From contig JBILLQ010000005.1 of the NCBI GenBank assembly GCA_044375975.1, positions 16,360 to 80,359 on the forward strand: DNA of 64,000 bases. The letters are read 5' to 3'. A program made the position numbers and the translations under genes. Of the stretch, positions 35,320 to 42,242 are shown piece after piece; position 1 is the first letter of the stretch; each line of letters starts with the position of its first letter. Source of the DNA: UBA5018 sp044375975. GTDB lineage: Bacteria; Cyanobacteriota; Cyanobacteriia; PCC-6307; Cyanobiaceae. The notes beneath the pieces were generated by a model that was not told the origin of the DNA, searched no databases, and saw only the letters and a list, made by a program, of their open reading frames with translations.

Positions 35320-36076
35320 CCAAGCGCCTGAGCCCCAGCGGCAGCTCCCCTCCAGGGGACGCTTTCTGGTGCTGGAGGGCATCGATGGCTGTGGCAAGAC
35401 CACCCAGCTGCGGGCCCTGGCCGCCTGGCTGCCCAGCAGTGGCCTGCTGCCGCCTGGCGCCGAGCTGATAATCACCCGCGAACCGGGCGGTACGGCCCTG
35501 GGCTTGGCCCTGCGCCAGTTGTTGCTCGAGCCTCCGGCCGCCGCGGCGCCGAGCCCCACCGCCGAGCTGCTGCTCTATGCCGCCGATCGCGCCCAGCACG
35601 TGGAGCGGCGCATCGGCCCGGCCCTGGCGGCGGGCCACTGGGTGCTGAGCGATCGCTACACCGGTTCGACGGCCGCCTATCAGGGCTATGGCCGCGGCCT
35701 CGATCTCGGATTGATCGCCCAGTTGGAACAGCTGGCCACCTCTGGGCTGGAGCCCGATCTCACCCTCTGGTTAGACCTGCCCCTGGCCGATTCGCTGCGG
35801 CGCCGGGGGCATCGACCCGCCGACCGCATCGAGGCGGCCGGCGAGGCCTTCCTGGCTCGGGTGGCGGCCGGTTTTGCGGCCCTGGCCGAGCAGCGCCGCT
35901 GGTCGCGCATCGATGCCACGGCACCAGCGGCGGCCGTCACCAGGGCCTGCCAGCAGGTTCTGGCGCAGTTAGGGGCAGTGCCTGGCTTGCCCGCTGGGCA
36001 GCCGCCTGGGATTGTGCTGCTCAGGGGACAGGCATCTGAGCTTGAGCTGCCTGGGGGGTTGCTGGGCGATGGCTGA
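35312..36076 (+). CDS. tmk: Thymidylate kinase
   Basis: Phosphorylates dTMP to dTDP. 254 residues from ATG 35312, overlapping the ATPase stop. P-loop LEGIDGCGKTTQ, base-binding REPGGT, DRYTGSTAAYQGYGRGLD and the LID region LRRRGHRPADRIE are intact. An extra 30-residue C-terminal tail follows the core. The stop overlaps holB by 8 bp. Confidence 0.95.
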   Translation: MSSQAPEPQRQLPSRGRFLVLEGIDGCGKTTQLRALAAWLPSSGLLPPGAELIITREPGGTALGLALRQLLLEPPAAAAPSPTAELLLYAADRAQHVERRIGPALAAGHWVLSDRYTGSTAAYQGYGRGLDLGLIAQLEQLATSGLEPDLTLWLDLPLADSLRRRGHRPADRIEAAGEAFLARVAAGFAALAEQRRWSRIDATAPAAAVTRACQQVLAQLGAVPGLPAGQPPGIVLLRGQASELELPGGLLGDG

Positions 36077-37070
36077 GCTGTTCGCCGATCTGCTGGGCCA
36101 GGAGCGGGCGGTGGCCCTGCTGCAGGCGGCGATCGTGCAGCGACGCTTGGCGCCCGCCTATCTGCTGGCCGGTCCCGAGGGGGTGGGGCGCAGCTTGGCG
36201 GCCCTGAGGTTTTTAGAGGGCGTACTGGCTGGGCCCGGTGGCAGTGCCCATGAACGCCGGCGCCTGGCGGAGGGCAACCATCCCGATCTGCTCTGGATGG
36301 AGCCCACCTACAGCGATAAGGGGGAGCTGATCCCCGCCTCCAAGGCGGAGGCACTGGGCGTCAATCGCCGCACGCTGCCCCAGATGCGCCTGGAGCAAAT
36401 TCGGGAGGTTTCGCGCTTCCTGGCCCGGCGGCCGGTGGAGGCGCCGGGCTGTCTGGTGGTGTTGGAGGGGGTGGAGGCGATGGCCGAGGGCGCCGCCAAT
36501 GCCCTGCTCAAAACCCTGGAAGAGCCTGGTGCTGGCTTGATGCTGTTGATCACTGCCGCGCCGGAGCAGCTGTTGGGCACGATTCGCTCCCGTTGTCAGC
36601 AGATTCCCTTCATGCGCCTGGCCCCTGGGCCGCTGCAGGCGGTGCTGCAACGCTGCGGCGCAGATCGGCCGCCCCTCTCAGACCCCCTCTCAGGCCCCCA
36701 GTCCGATTCTGCGCAAGCCGATCCCCCGGAGCTGTTGGAGTTGGCGGCCGGTTCGCCAGGGGCCCTGTTGCGCCATCGCCGCCAGTGGCGGGCCCTGCCC
36801 TTGGGCCTGGGAGAGCGGCTGATGGGCCTGGCGCCGGAGCCCCTGGCGGCCCTGGAGCTGGCTCGGGAGCTCAGCGAGGGGCTCGATGGCGAGCAGCAGC
36901 TGTGGTTGATCGATTGGTGGCAGCTCGCCCTCTGGCGCCGCTCGGCGGATCCCCTGCCCTTGCGGCGGCTGGAGCGGCTGCGCCAGCAGTTGCGGGCCTA
37001 CGTGCAGCCCAGGCTGGCCTGGGAGGTGGCGCTGCTGGATCTAGCTCAGCTGGCCTCGGGGCGGGCCTGA
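36069..37070 (+). CDS. holB: DNA polymerase III delta' subunit
   Basis: Clamp-loader subunit, 333 residues, starting inside the tmk 3' end. The AAA+ core shows a degenerate Walker A (GPEGVGRSLAALRFLEG, Arg in place of the Lys), consistent with the non-ATPase delta' role, plus the sensor-like ALLKTLEEPGAGLMLLITAAPEQLL and IRSRCQQI. Coupled behind tmk, a conserved pairing. The final 25 bp overlap the convergent rpaA gene. Confidence 0.93.
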   Translation: MAELFADLLGQERAVALLQAAIVQRRLAPAYLLAGPEGVGRSLAALRFLEGVLAGPGGSAHERRRLAEGNHPDLLWMEPTYSDKGELIPASKAEALGVNRRTLPQMRLEQIREVSRFLARRPVEAPGCLVVLEGVEAMAEGAANALLKTLEEPGAGLMLLITAAPEQLLGTIRSRCQQIPFMRLAPGPLQAVLQRCGADRPPLSDPLSGPQSDSAQADPPELLELAAGSPGALLRHRRQWRALPLGLGERLMGLAPEPLAALELARELSEGLDGEQQLWLIDWWQLALWRRSADPLPLRRLERLRQQLRAYVQPRLAWEVALLDLAQLASGRA

Positions 37071-37807
37071 CGCACCAGCGGAATCAGCTGGGCGAGCTGC
37101 TCGTCGCTGGGCAGTTCCAGGCAGTAGCCGGCGCCGTAGACGGTCTTGATGAAACGTGGTTTGCGCGGATCTGGTTCCAGCTTGGTGCGCAGGTGGCGCA
37201 CATGCACCCGGATGGTCTCGATGTCGTCGTCGGGTTCATAGCCCCACACCTCCTTGAGGATCAGCGGTGGGGAAACCGTTTGGCCATGGCGCTGCAGCAG
37301 GCAGTGCAGCAATTCAAATTCCAGGTGGGTGAGCCGCACCGGCTGGTCGAACCAGATGGCCTCGAAGCGCTCGGGCACCAGGGTGAGGCAGCCGTAACTG
37401 AGGATTTCTTGCTGGCTGTTGACCAGGGGGGGGCGATCACAGCGCCTTAGCAGCGCCTTGACTCGGGCCATCAGCTCTTCGAGATCGAAGGGCTTGGCCA
37501 GGTAGTCGTCGGCGCCGGAGTTGAAGCCGCTCACCTTGTCCTTGATATCCCCCAGGGCGGTGAGCATCAGCACTGGAATGCGGGCGGTGCGCTCGTCGCG
37601 GCGCAACCGCTGGCAGATGGTGAGGCCATCCACCTTGGGCAGCATCAGATCGAGCAGGATCACGTCCGGCAGCAGCTGCATGGCCAGGGCCTGGCCCTTG
37701 ATGCCGTCTTCGGCCCAATGCACGTCAAGGCCCCCATGCTCCAGGTGGCGGGCCACCAGCTGGCGCATGTCGCCATCGTCTTCGATCAGCAGAACACAGG
37801 GTTTCAT
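37046..37807 (-). CDS. rpaA: OmpR-family response regulator RpaA
   Basis: 253 residues from ATG 37807 (MKPCVLLIEDDGDMRQLV); an upstream start exists but adds non-conserved sequence. Receiver with Asp53 in VILLDLMLPK and Lys105 in YLAKPF; winged helix with LKEVWGYEPDDDIETIRVHVRHLR. RpaA is the circadian output regulator driven by SasA/CikA and also controls night-time metabolism. It stands alone on the minus strand after a 600 bp repeat-rich gap and overlaps holB by 25 bp tail to tail. Confidence 0.93.
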   Translation of the reverse strand: MKPCVLLIEDDGDMRQLVARHLEHGGLDVHWAEDGIKGQALAMQLLPDVILLDLMLPKVDGLTICQRLRRDERTARIPVLMLTALGDIKDKVSGFNSGADDYLAKPFDLEELMARVKALLRRCDRPPLVNSQQEILSYGCLTLVPERFEAIWFDQPVRLTHLEFELLHCLLQRHGQTVSPPLILKEVWGYEPDDDIETIRVHVRHLRTKLEPDPRKPRFIKTVYGAGYCLELPSDEQLAQLIPLVRQARPEAS

Positions 37808-38124
37808 GGATGCGGGTGATGGATCCACCAGGACCACTGGCGATGCATGCTCTGGGCATTGTTACGCCTCGGCAGGGCCCCGGTCACCCGCTGCGATCGG
37901 GGCCAGCCCATCCGTGATCCCGGCTGCCTGGAAATGGGGGAACCTGCAGCCCTATAGGGGGCCCAGCTGGCAGTCGCTGGAAGCAATTCGCCGCAGGTGT
38001 GCAGCGTCATCGCTGAGATTAACTACAGGGCCTGGACGGCTGTTTGAATTTTTTCAGTTAATTTTTTTGTTGTGATCCCCGGGCGCTCCCCCGTCCCATC
38101 TGTGGGCTGTTGACGCCGAGGCTG

Positions 38125-38175
38125 TCTAGCTGCTTAGTCAGCTAACTAACTAGCTAGCTAGCTGGCTGGCTGCTT
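38125..38175. repeat. Tetranucleotide TAGC/GGCT run
   Basis: A run of CTAGCTGC, AACTAACTAGCTAGCTAGC and TGGCTGGCTGC in the gap upstream of rpaA. The 632-bp gap from 37808 to 38439 contains no gene I can support: it holds this run, a 15-bp repeat array and the tRNA terminator. Confidence 0.85.
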
Positions 38176-38328
38176 GGCCGGTTACTGCAAGCAGCTGGAC
38201 TTTGCAGGTGGCAAAAACGCAATTCTGCAGATTTATGCAAAAAACTCCTGGCCAGGCTGGTTCAAAAGCAGCGCCGCTTCAAGCCAGCTGAGTCGCTTCA
38301 AGCAGCTGATTCAAAAAGCTGTCTCAGC

Positions 38329-38373
38329 CAAAGCCGCCTCACACAAAGCTGGCTCACCCAAAGATGCCTCAAA
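38329..38373. repeat. Three 15-bp repeats near tRNA-Asn
   Basis: CAAAGCCGCCTCACA, CAAAGCTGGCTCACC and CAAAGATGCCTCAAA lie head to tail, flanked by weaker CTTCAAGC-type copies from 38276. The plus-strand frame reads as a Lys/Ser-rich repetitive peptide but has no gene-like features. Confidence 0.8.
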
Positions 38374-38396
38374 AAAGCCGCATAAAAAAAGCAGGC

Positions 38397-38423
38397 TAAA
38401 AAAAAGCAGCCCATTGGGCTGCT
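38397..38423 (-). terminator. Rho-independent terminator of tRNA-Asn
   Basis: On the minus strand, a perfect 8-bp stem AGCAGCCC/GGGCTGCT (38416-38423 and 38405-38412) with a 3-base loop is followed by eight T (38398-38405 as A on plus). It lies 17 bp downstream of the tRNA. Confidence 0.88.
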
Positions 38424-38439
38424 CTAAAAAATTGAAAGA

Positions 38440-38511
38440 CTCCCCGGGCGGGATTCGAACCTGCGACCAATCGGTTAACAGCCGATCGCTCTACCGCTGA
38501 GCTACCGAGGA
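38440..38511 (-). tRNA. tRNA-Asn (GUU)
   Basis: 72-nt cloverleaf on the minus strand. Acceptor 5' TCCTCGG pairs with CCGGGGA near the 3' end (one G-U), D-arm GCTCAGCGGTAGAGC, anticodon loop CTGTTAACC with GTT, T-arm GCAGGTTCGAATCCCGC (T-arm core GGTTCGAATCC), discriminator G. CCA is not encoded. It is preceded by the ABC ATPase gene on the same strand and followed by a strong terminator. Confidence 0.97.
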
Positions 38512-38527
38512 ATGCGGTGACTAGAGG

Positions 38528-39262
38528 TTACCTGTTGGCCCCGCCGACCTGCAAGGGGTTCAGCCGCTGAGCCAGGGCGGACCCCGGTTGCCAGTCACCC
38601 ACCTGGCCCCGCTCCATCAGCGCCGCACCGTCGCAGCGCTGCAGTTCCTCGAGGCGGTGGGTGATCCAGAGGGCGCAGAGCGGTCGCTCCCTGGCGTGGC
38701 TGAGCCGGTGGATCAGTTCCAGCACCTCCCTCTGGCTGTCGGGATCGAGCAGGGCGGTGGGTTCATCGAGCAGCAGCAGCTCGCTGCCCCTGGCCAGGGC
38801 GCCGGCAATCGCCAACCGCTGCTTTTGGCCGCCGCTGAGGGTGTGGATGGGCCTGGATTCCAGGCCAGCCAGGCCCACCTGGTCCAGCAGCTCGCTCACC
38901 CGCGCCGCCGCCGCCGTCGGCCTCAGCTCTTCGGGCAGGCCCAGTCTCAGGTCGCTGCCGCAGCTGGGCAGCAGCAGCTGGTGATCTGGGTTTTGGAACA
39001 CCAGGGCGGGCCGGCCGGCGATTTGGATGCTGCCGGCGCTGGGTTGCAGCAGGCCGGCAATTAAACGCAGCAGGGTGCTTTTGCCACTGCCATTGCGGCC
39101 CAGCAGCATCCACAGGCCGGGGCCCGGGATTTGCAGGCTGCAGCTCTCCAGGGCCCTGCAGCCATTGGGCCAGCTGAACGCCAGTCGCTCAACGCGGAGA
39201 GGGGAAGCGGCGGCCAAGCCAGCCAACTCAGCTCTCGAGGCTGAAGCCAGGACGCTTGCCAC
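38528..39262 (-). CDS. CbiO-like ABC transporter ATPase
   Basis: 244 residues. Walker A GRNGSGKST, Q-loop FQNPDHQ, signature LSGGQKQRLAIAGALA, Walker B LLLLDEP and switch His in ITHRLEEL; the QNPDHQ form is typical of energy-coupling-factor ATPases such as CbiO/EcfA. No permease gene is beside it, so substrate is open. Plastid/cyanobacterial relatives are thought to serve metal transport. The called start overlaps the UPF0367 gene by 35 bp; a later start is possible. Confidence 0.88.
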   Translation of the reverse strand: MASVLASASRAELAGLAAASPLRVERLAFSWPNGCRALESCSLQIPGPGLWMLLGRNGSGKSTLLRLIAGLLQPSAGSIQIAGRPALVFQNPDHQLLLPSCGSDLRLGLPEELRPTAAAARVSELLDQVGLAGLESRPIHTLSGGQKQRLAIAGALARGSELLLLDEPTALLDPDSQREVLELIHRLSHARERPLCALWITHRLEELQRCDGAALMERGQVGDWQPGSALAQRLNPLQVGGANR

Positions 39263-39491
39263 CGCCGCCAGCGGCAGATTTCTCGTAAACCTGCACCCCT
39301 ACCAATTCACTGGTGAGCAGGCTGATGCGCTTGTGCTCTTCCTTCTCGCAATGGAGGTCCAGCACCCTGGGGCTGCCGGTTTCAAGCACCTGCTTCAGCT
39401 CGGCATAGAGGGCTTCGGCATCGCCCAGTTCCTTGCGCTGCACGGCAACGGGCATCGGGCTGAGTCGGATCGAGAGCTCGACTACGTACAT
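39228..39491 (-). CDS. UPF0367-family small protein
   Basis: 87 residues from the ATG at 39491 (MYVVELSIRLSPMPVAVQRK). The conserved pattern ISVQRK / DAEALYAELKQVL / LTCE-like / SELVGVQVYEKS is the UPF0367 family of cyanobacteria. Function unknown. It overlaps the following ABC gene by 35 bp and is divergent from psbD, with 152 bp between start codons. Confidence 0.82.
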   Translation of the reverse strand: MYVVELSIRLSPMPVAVQRKELGDAEALYAELKQVLETGSPRVLDLHCEKEEHKRISLLTSELVGVQVYEKSAAGGGGKRPGFSLES

Positions 39492-39615
39492 GGAGGCTCG
39501 CTGAAACAAGTCCACTCTGGCGTTTCGGGCCCCAAGTCAGGGCTTCCTGTAGGCATTTCTGCTCAATCCATCCGCTTGGGGTTGCCCCGTCAGCGCTGCC
39601 ACCGCCTACGATCGC

Positions 39616-39633
39616 AACGTAACGCTTCATTAA
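39616..39633 (-). promoter_or_regulatory. Weak HLR1-like element upstream of psbD
   Basis: AACGTAAC-GC-TTCATTAA sits 11-28 bp before the psbD ATG. HLR1, the RpaB site, is two TTACA-type repeats spaced by two bases; read on the minus strand the first half fits with one mismatch and the second poorly. psbD genes of this type are light-responsive in relatives. Low confidence. Confidence 0.25.
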
Positions 39634-39643
39634 GCTCGCTCTC

Positions 39644-40699
39644 ATGACGATCGCTTTAGGGCGCGCGCCTCAGCGGGGATGGTTCGACGTCCTCGATGAC
39701 TGGCTCAAGCGCGACCGCTTTGTATTTGTGGGCTGGTCCGGGTTGCTGCTGTTCCCCACCGCCTATCTGGCGCTGGGCGGCTGGCTAACCGGCACCACCT
39801 TCGCCACCTCCTGGTACACCCACGGCATCGCCAGTTCCTACCTGGAGGGCTGCAACTTCCTCACCGCCGCCGTCAGCACCCCCGCTGACGCCATGGGCCA
39901 CAGCCTGCTGCTGCTCTGGGGCCCCGAGGCCCAAGGCGACTTCGTGCGCTGGGTTCAGCTGGGCGGCCTCTGGCCCTTCGTGGCCCTGCACGGCGCCTTC
40001 TCACTGATCGGCTTCATGCTGCGCCAGTTTGAGATCGCCCGTTTGGTGGGAATCCGCCCCTACAACGCCATCGCCTTTTCCGGCCCGATCGCGGTGTTTG
40101 TGAGCGTATTCCTGATGTATCCGCTGGGCCAGAGCAGCTGGTTCTTTGCTCCCTCCTTCGGGGTGGCGGCGATTTTCCGCTTCCTGCTGTTCCTGCAGGG
40201 TTTCCACAACTGGACGCTCAACCCCTTCCACATGATGGGAGTGGCGGGCATTCTCGGCGGTGCTCTGCTCTGCGCCATCCACGGCGCCACAGTGGAGAAC
40301 ACCCTGTTCGAAGACTCCAAGCAGGCCAACACCTTCAAGGCGTTTGAGCCCACCCAGGAGGAGGAGACCTATTCGATGGTGACCGCCAACCGTTTTTGGA
40401 GCCAGATCTTCGGGATCGCCTTCTCCAACAAGCGCTGGCTGCATTTCTTCATGCTGTTCGTGCCCGTGATGGGTCTGTGGACCAGCAGCATCGGCATCAT
40501 CGGCTTGGCCTTGAACCTGCGGGCCTACGACTTCGTATCCCAGGAGATTCGCGCCGCTGAGGATCCTGAGTTCGAGACTTTCTACACCAAAAACATTCTT
40601 CTGAATGAAGGTCTGCGTGCCTGGATGGCACCTGCAGACCAGCCTCACGAAAACTTTGTCTTCCCTGAAGAAGTGCTGCCCCGCGGCAATGCTCTCTGA
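39644..40699 (+). CDS. psbD: Photosystem II D2 protein
   Basis: 351 residues of the D2 reaction-centre core: RDRFVFVGWSGLLLFPTAY near the N-terminus, five membrane helices, HNWTLNPFHMMGVAGILGG, the DE-loop ENTLFEDSKQANTFKAFEPT and the C-terminus GLRAWMAPADQPHENFVFPEE. It binds P680 chlorophyll, a pheophytin and QA. Cyanobacteria usually carry psbD overlapping psbC plus a monocistronic psbD2; here psbC does not follow and a terminator lies 57 bp after the stop, so this is the monocistronic, psbD2-type copy by context. ATG start; no strong ribosome site seen. Confidence 0.96.
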   Translation: MTIALGRAPQRGWFDVLDDWLKRDRFVFVGWSGLLLFPTAYLALGGWLTGTTFATSWYTHGIASSYLEGCNFLTAAVSTPADAMGHSLLLLWGPEAQGDFVRWVQLGGLWPFVALHGAFSLIGFMLRQFEIARLVGIRPYNAIAFSGPIAVFVSVFLMYPLGQSSWFFAPSFGVAAIFRFLLFLQGFHNWTLNPFHMMGVAGILGGALLCAIHGATVENTLFEDSKQANTFKAFEPTQEEETYSMVTANRFWSQIFGIAFSNKRWLHFFMLFVPVMGLWTSSIGIIGLALNLRAYDFVSQEIRAAEDPEFETFYTKNILLNEGLRAWMAPADQPHENFVFPEEVLPRGNAL

Positions 40700-40755
40700 T
40701 CTCAATCTTGGCTTTCCAGCCAGGTAGCCTGGGTTGATCTATTTGAATTTGTTTT

Positions 40756-40785
40756 GCCCCCTTGCTTTACGGCTGGGGGCTTTTT
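40756..40785 (+). terminator. Rho-independent terminator of psbD
   Basis: GCCCCC (40756-40761) pairs with GGGGGC (40775-40780) with a 13-base loop, followed by TTTTT. It starts 57 bp after the psbD stop. Confidence 0.82.
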
Positions 40786-40931
40786 GCTTTTTGCCCCAGG
40801 CGCCTGATCGCTTGCGGCAGAAAAGTTGGCTACACTGATCGGGTCCTGTCAGCAGTGACGTGGCACCTGGGCTTCGGTTCGGCTGCCGCAAGCGTCGCCG
40901 GCTGGCGTTATCCCCCCAGGAGGAGGTGCCC

Positions 40932-40985
40932 GTGAGTTCCAGTTGTTTCAGCAAGGGTCTGCTGATCGTGGAGAACGCCGGCTGA
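40932..40985 (+). CDS. Mini-ORF with strong ribosome site inside the candidate RNA
   Basis: GTG start, 17 codons plus TGA, encoding MSSSCFSKGLLIVENAG. An exceptionally good Shine-Dalgarno stretch (AGGAGGAGGTG, 40918-40928) ends about 5 bases before the GTG. The ribosome site lies in the 3' arm of the GGCACCT/AGGTGCC stem, so its access could be structure-controlled. Whether it is translated is unknown. Confidence 0.35.
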   Translation: MSSSCFSKGLLIVENAG

Positions 40986-41040
40986 TTCGGCGCCTGATTC
41001 CTGATCATTCGGTTCCGCGCTAAAAGCGGACCCGGCGAGA

Positions 41041-41100
41041 GCCCCCGTAAATCCAGATAACGCGTCAAGCGATTTCTGGATTTACGGGGGCATCGTTTTT
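41041..41100 (+). terminator. 17-bp-stem terminator of the candidate RNA
   Basis: GCCCCCGTAAATCCAGA (41041-41057) and TCTGGATTTACGGGGGC (41075-41091) are perfectly complementary over 17 bp with a 17-base loop, then CATCGTTTTT... The T-run is on the plus strand only, which gives the direction. Confidence 0.9.
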
Positions 41101-41108
41101 GAATTATT

Positions 41109-41235
41109 GGTGCACTTTGGATAGCTGGTGCCCTTTGGATTATCGGTGCACTTTGGATAGCCAGTGCACTTTTGGATTGCCGCTGCCCCTGGAATTACCT
41201 GTGCACTTTGGATAGCTGGTGCCCTTTGGATTGCC
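41109..41235. repeat. Seven-unit 18-bp tandem array
   Basis: Units of consensus GGTGCMCTTTGGATAGCY at 41109, 41127, 41145, 41163 (19 bp), 41182 (most diverged), 41200 and 41218, with decayed copies to about 41280. The array fills the space between the candidate RNA and the 3' end of the flippase-like gene, whose stop lies in its decayed edge. Confidence 0.93.
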
Positions 41236-41278
41236 GGTGGCTTTTTGTATTCGCTGGGCCCTTTATCGGCGGTGCCCT

Positions 41279-42232
41279 TTATTCGCTTCGCTTTGGCGAT
41301 GATGATCTGCTCAGATCGGGCTGCATTAGCAGTGCCCAGGTGCCCAGGGCGCAGGGGATTGCCAGGGTGGCTATGCGCAGGATCAAGGTGGCGGCCAGGG
41401 CCTGGGAGCGCTGGGCGCCGTAGGCCATGGCCAGGCCGATGGCGGTTGCTTCACTGGTCCCAAGGCCGGCGGGCAGCAGCGACAGCACGCCGCCCAGGCC
41501 CGTGGCAGTGCGCACCACGGCGGTTTGCTCCAGGGCCAGCGGTGAGCCCAGGGCGCCATAGAGCCCCATCAACAGGGTCGCTTCCCCCAGCCAGGCCCCA
41601 GCCGCCAGCAGGGTGCCCACCAGCAGGGGCCAGGGTCTCATCAGTTGGCGCATCCGCCCCATCGACAGCAGCCCCTCCCGCAGCAAGCGGATCAGCCCAT
41701 GCCAGCGCCGCTGTAGGGGCAGCCGCTCCAGGCGGCGCTCCAGCTTGGCGAGTAGCAGTGGATGGGTGAGCAGCCAGCCGCCGACTCCCAGCACCGTCAG
41801 GCCCGCCAGCACCACCACCCCTACCTTCTGGCCCAGGCCCCAGCTCAGCACCAGCAGGGCGCTGGCCAAGTCGGTGAGTCGCTCGGCCAGGGTGATGCCA
41901 ACTCCCACCTGCAGGGCAAAGCCGTGGCGGCGCTGCAGCCATAGGCCCCGCAGGGCTTCCCCGCTGCGGCCGGGGGCGGCGATCAGGGCCAGGCCGGCCC
42001 CATAGATGCGGGCACTGGCCGGCCAGGGCAGACCACAGCCCAGTTGCCGCAGGTAGAACTGCCAGCGCTGAAACAGCAGCAGGTGGCTACTCAGGGCCAC
42101 GGTCACCGCCAACAGCCACCACCAGGCGGGCAGGCGGCTGAGGCTGGTGCTGAGATCCTGGATGCCAAAGGCCAACCCGAGGCCCAGGTAGATGGCCAGG
42201 GCGGCCACCAGGGCCAGCAGCCACTTGCTCAT
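41279..42232 (-). CDS. Flippase-like/LPG-synthase transmembrane family protein
   Basis: 317 residues with about eight membrane helices. The family marks AAPGRSGEALRGLWLQRRHG and AERLTDLASALLVLSWGLG match the lysylphosphatidylglycerol-synthase transmembrane domain family (no soluble aminoacyltransferase domain is attached). Such stand-alone domains commonly sit beside polyprenyl-phosphate glycosyltransferases and are suspected lipid or lipid-sugar translocases. It lies 10 bp downstream of the methyltransferase-GT2 gene on the same strand, which supports that reading. Function is inferred. Confidence 0.82.
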   Translation of the reverse strand: MSKWLLALVAALAIYLGLGLAFGIQDLSTSLSRLPAWWWLLAVTVALSSHLLLFQRWQFYLRQLGCGLPWPASARIYGAGLALIAAPGRSGEALRGLWLQRRHGFALQVGVGITLAERLTDLASALLVLSWGLGQKVGVVVLAGLTVLGVGGWLLTHPLLLAKLERRLERLPLQRRWHGLIRLLREGLLSMGRMRQLMRPWPLLVGTLLAAGAWLGEATLLMGLYGALGSPLALEQTAVVRTATGLGGVLSLLPAGLGTSEATAIGLAMAYGAQRSQALAATLILRIATLAIPCALGTWALLMQPDLSRSSSPKRSE

Positions 42233-42242
42233 GCTCTAGCCC

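Larger units (their letters stand above)
40831..41100 (+). ncRNA. Candidate structured small RNA after psbD
   Basis: Roughly 260 nt with no known family I can assign. A TACACT hexamer (40831-40836) could be a -10 box. Within the transcript, CGGGTCC (40840-40846) can pair with GGACCCG near 41028-41034, TCAGCAG near 40849 with CTGCTGA near 40960, and GGCACCT (40862-40868) with AGGTGCC (40924-40930). The end is a very strong hairpin and T-run. A local hairpin GGTTCCGC/GCGGACC competes with the outer stem. I compared it by eye with 6S RNA, tmRNA, SRP RNA and RNase P RNA and found no diagnostic motifs. The next gene is on the other strand, so it is not a leader. Confidence 0.55.

Noticed and set aside
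38088..38175. TAGC repeats considered as an attachment site or origin.
   Set aside because: No duplicated tRNA end, no integrase beside the tRNA and no DnaA boxes were seen.
38174..38500. Lys/Ser-rich 108-codon plus frame ahead of tRNA-Asn.
   Set aside because: It reads through the 15-bp repeats, the terminator and most of the tRNA on the opposite strand; not a gene.
40840..41040. The gap after psbD considered as tmRNA, 6S, SRP or RNase P RNA.
   Set aside because: No tag peptide, tRNA-like ends, SRP tetraloop motif or RNase P core seen; the 6S rod is only partly matched because pairing arms are very asymmetric. Left as an unassigned candidate RNA.
41164..41769. Plus-strand frame beginning in the 18-bp array (ALWIAGALWIA) and running into the flippase-like gene.
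   Set aside because: The first part is the repeat, the rest is the antisense of the flippase-like gene.
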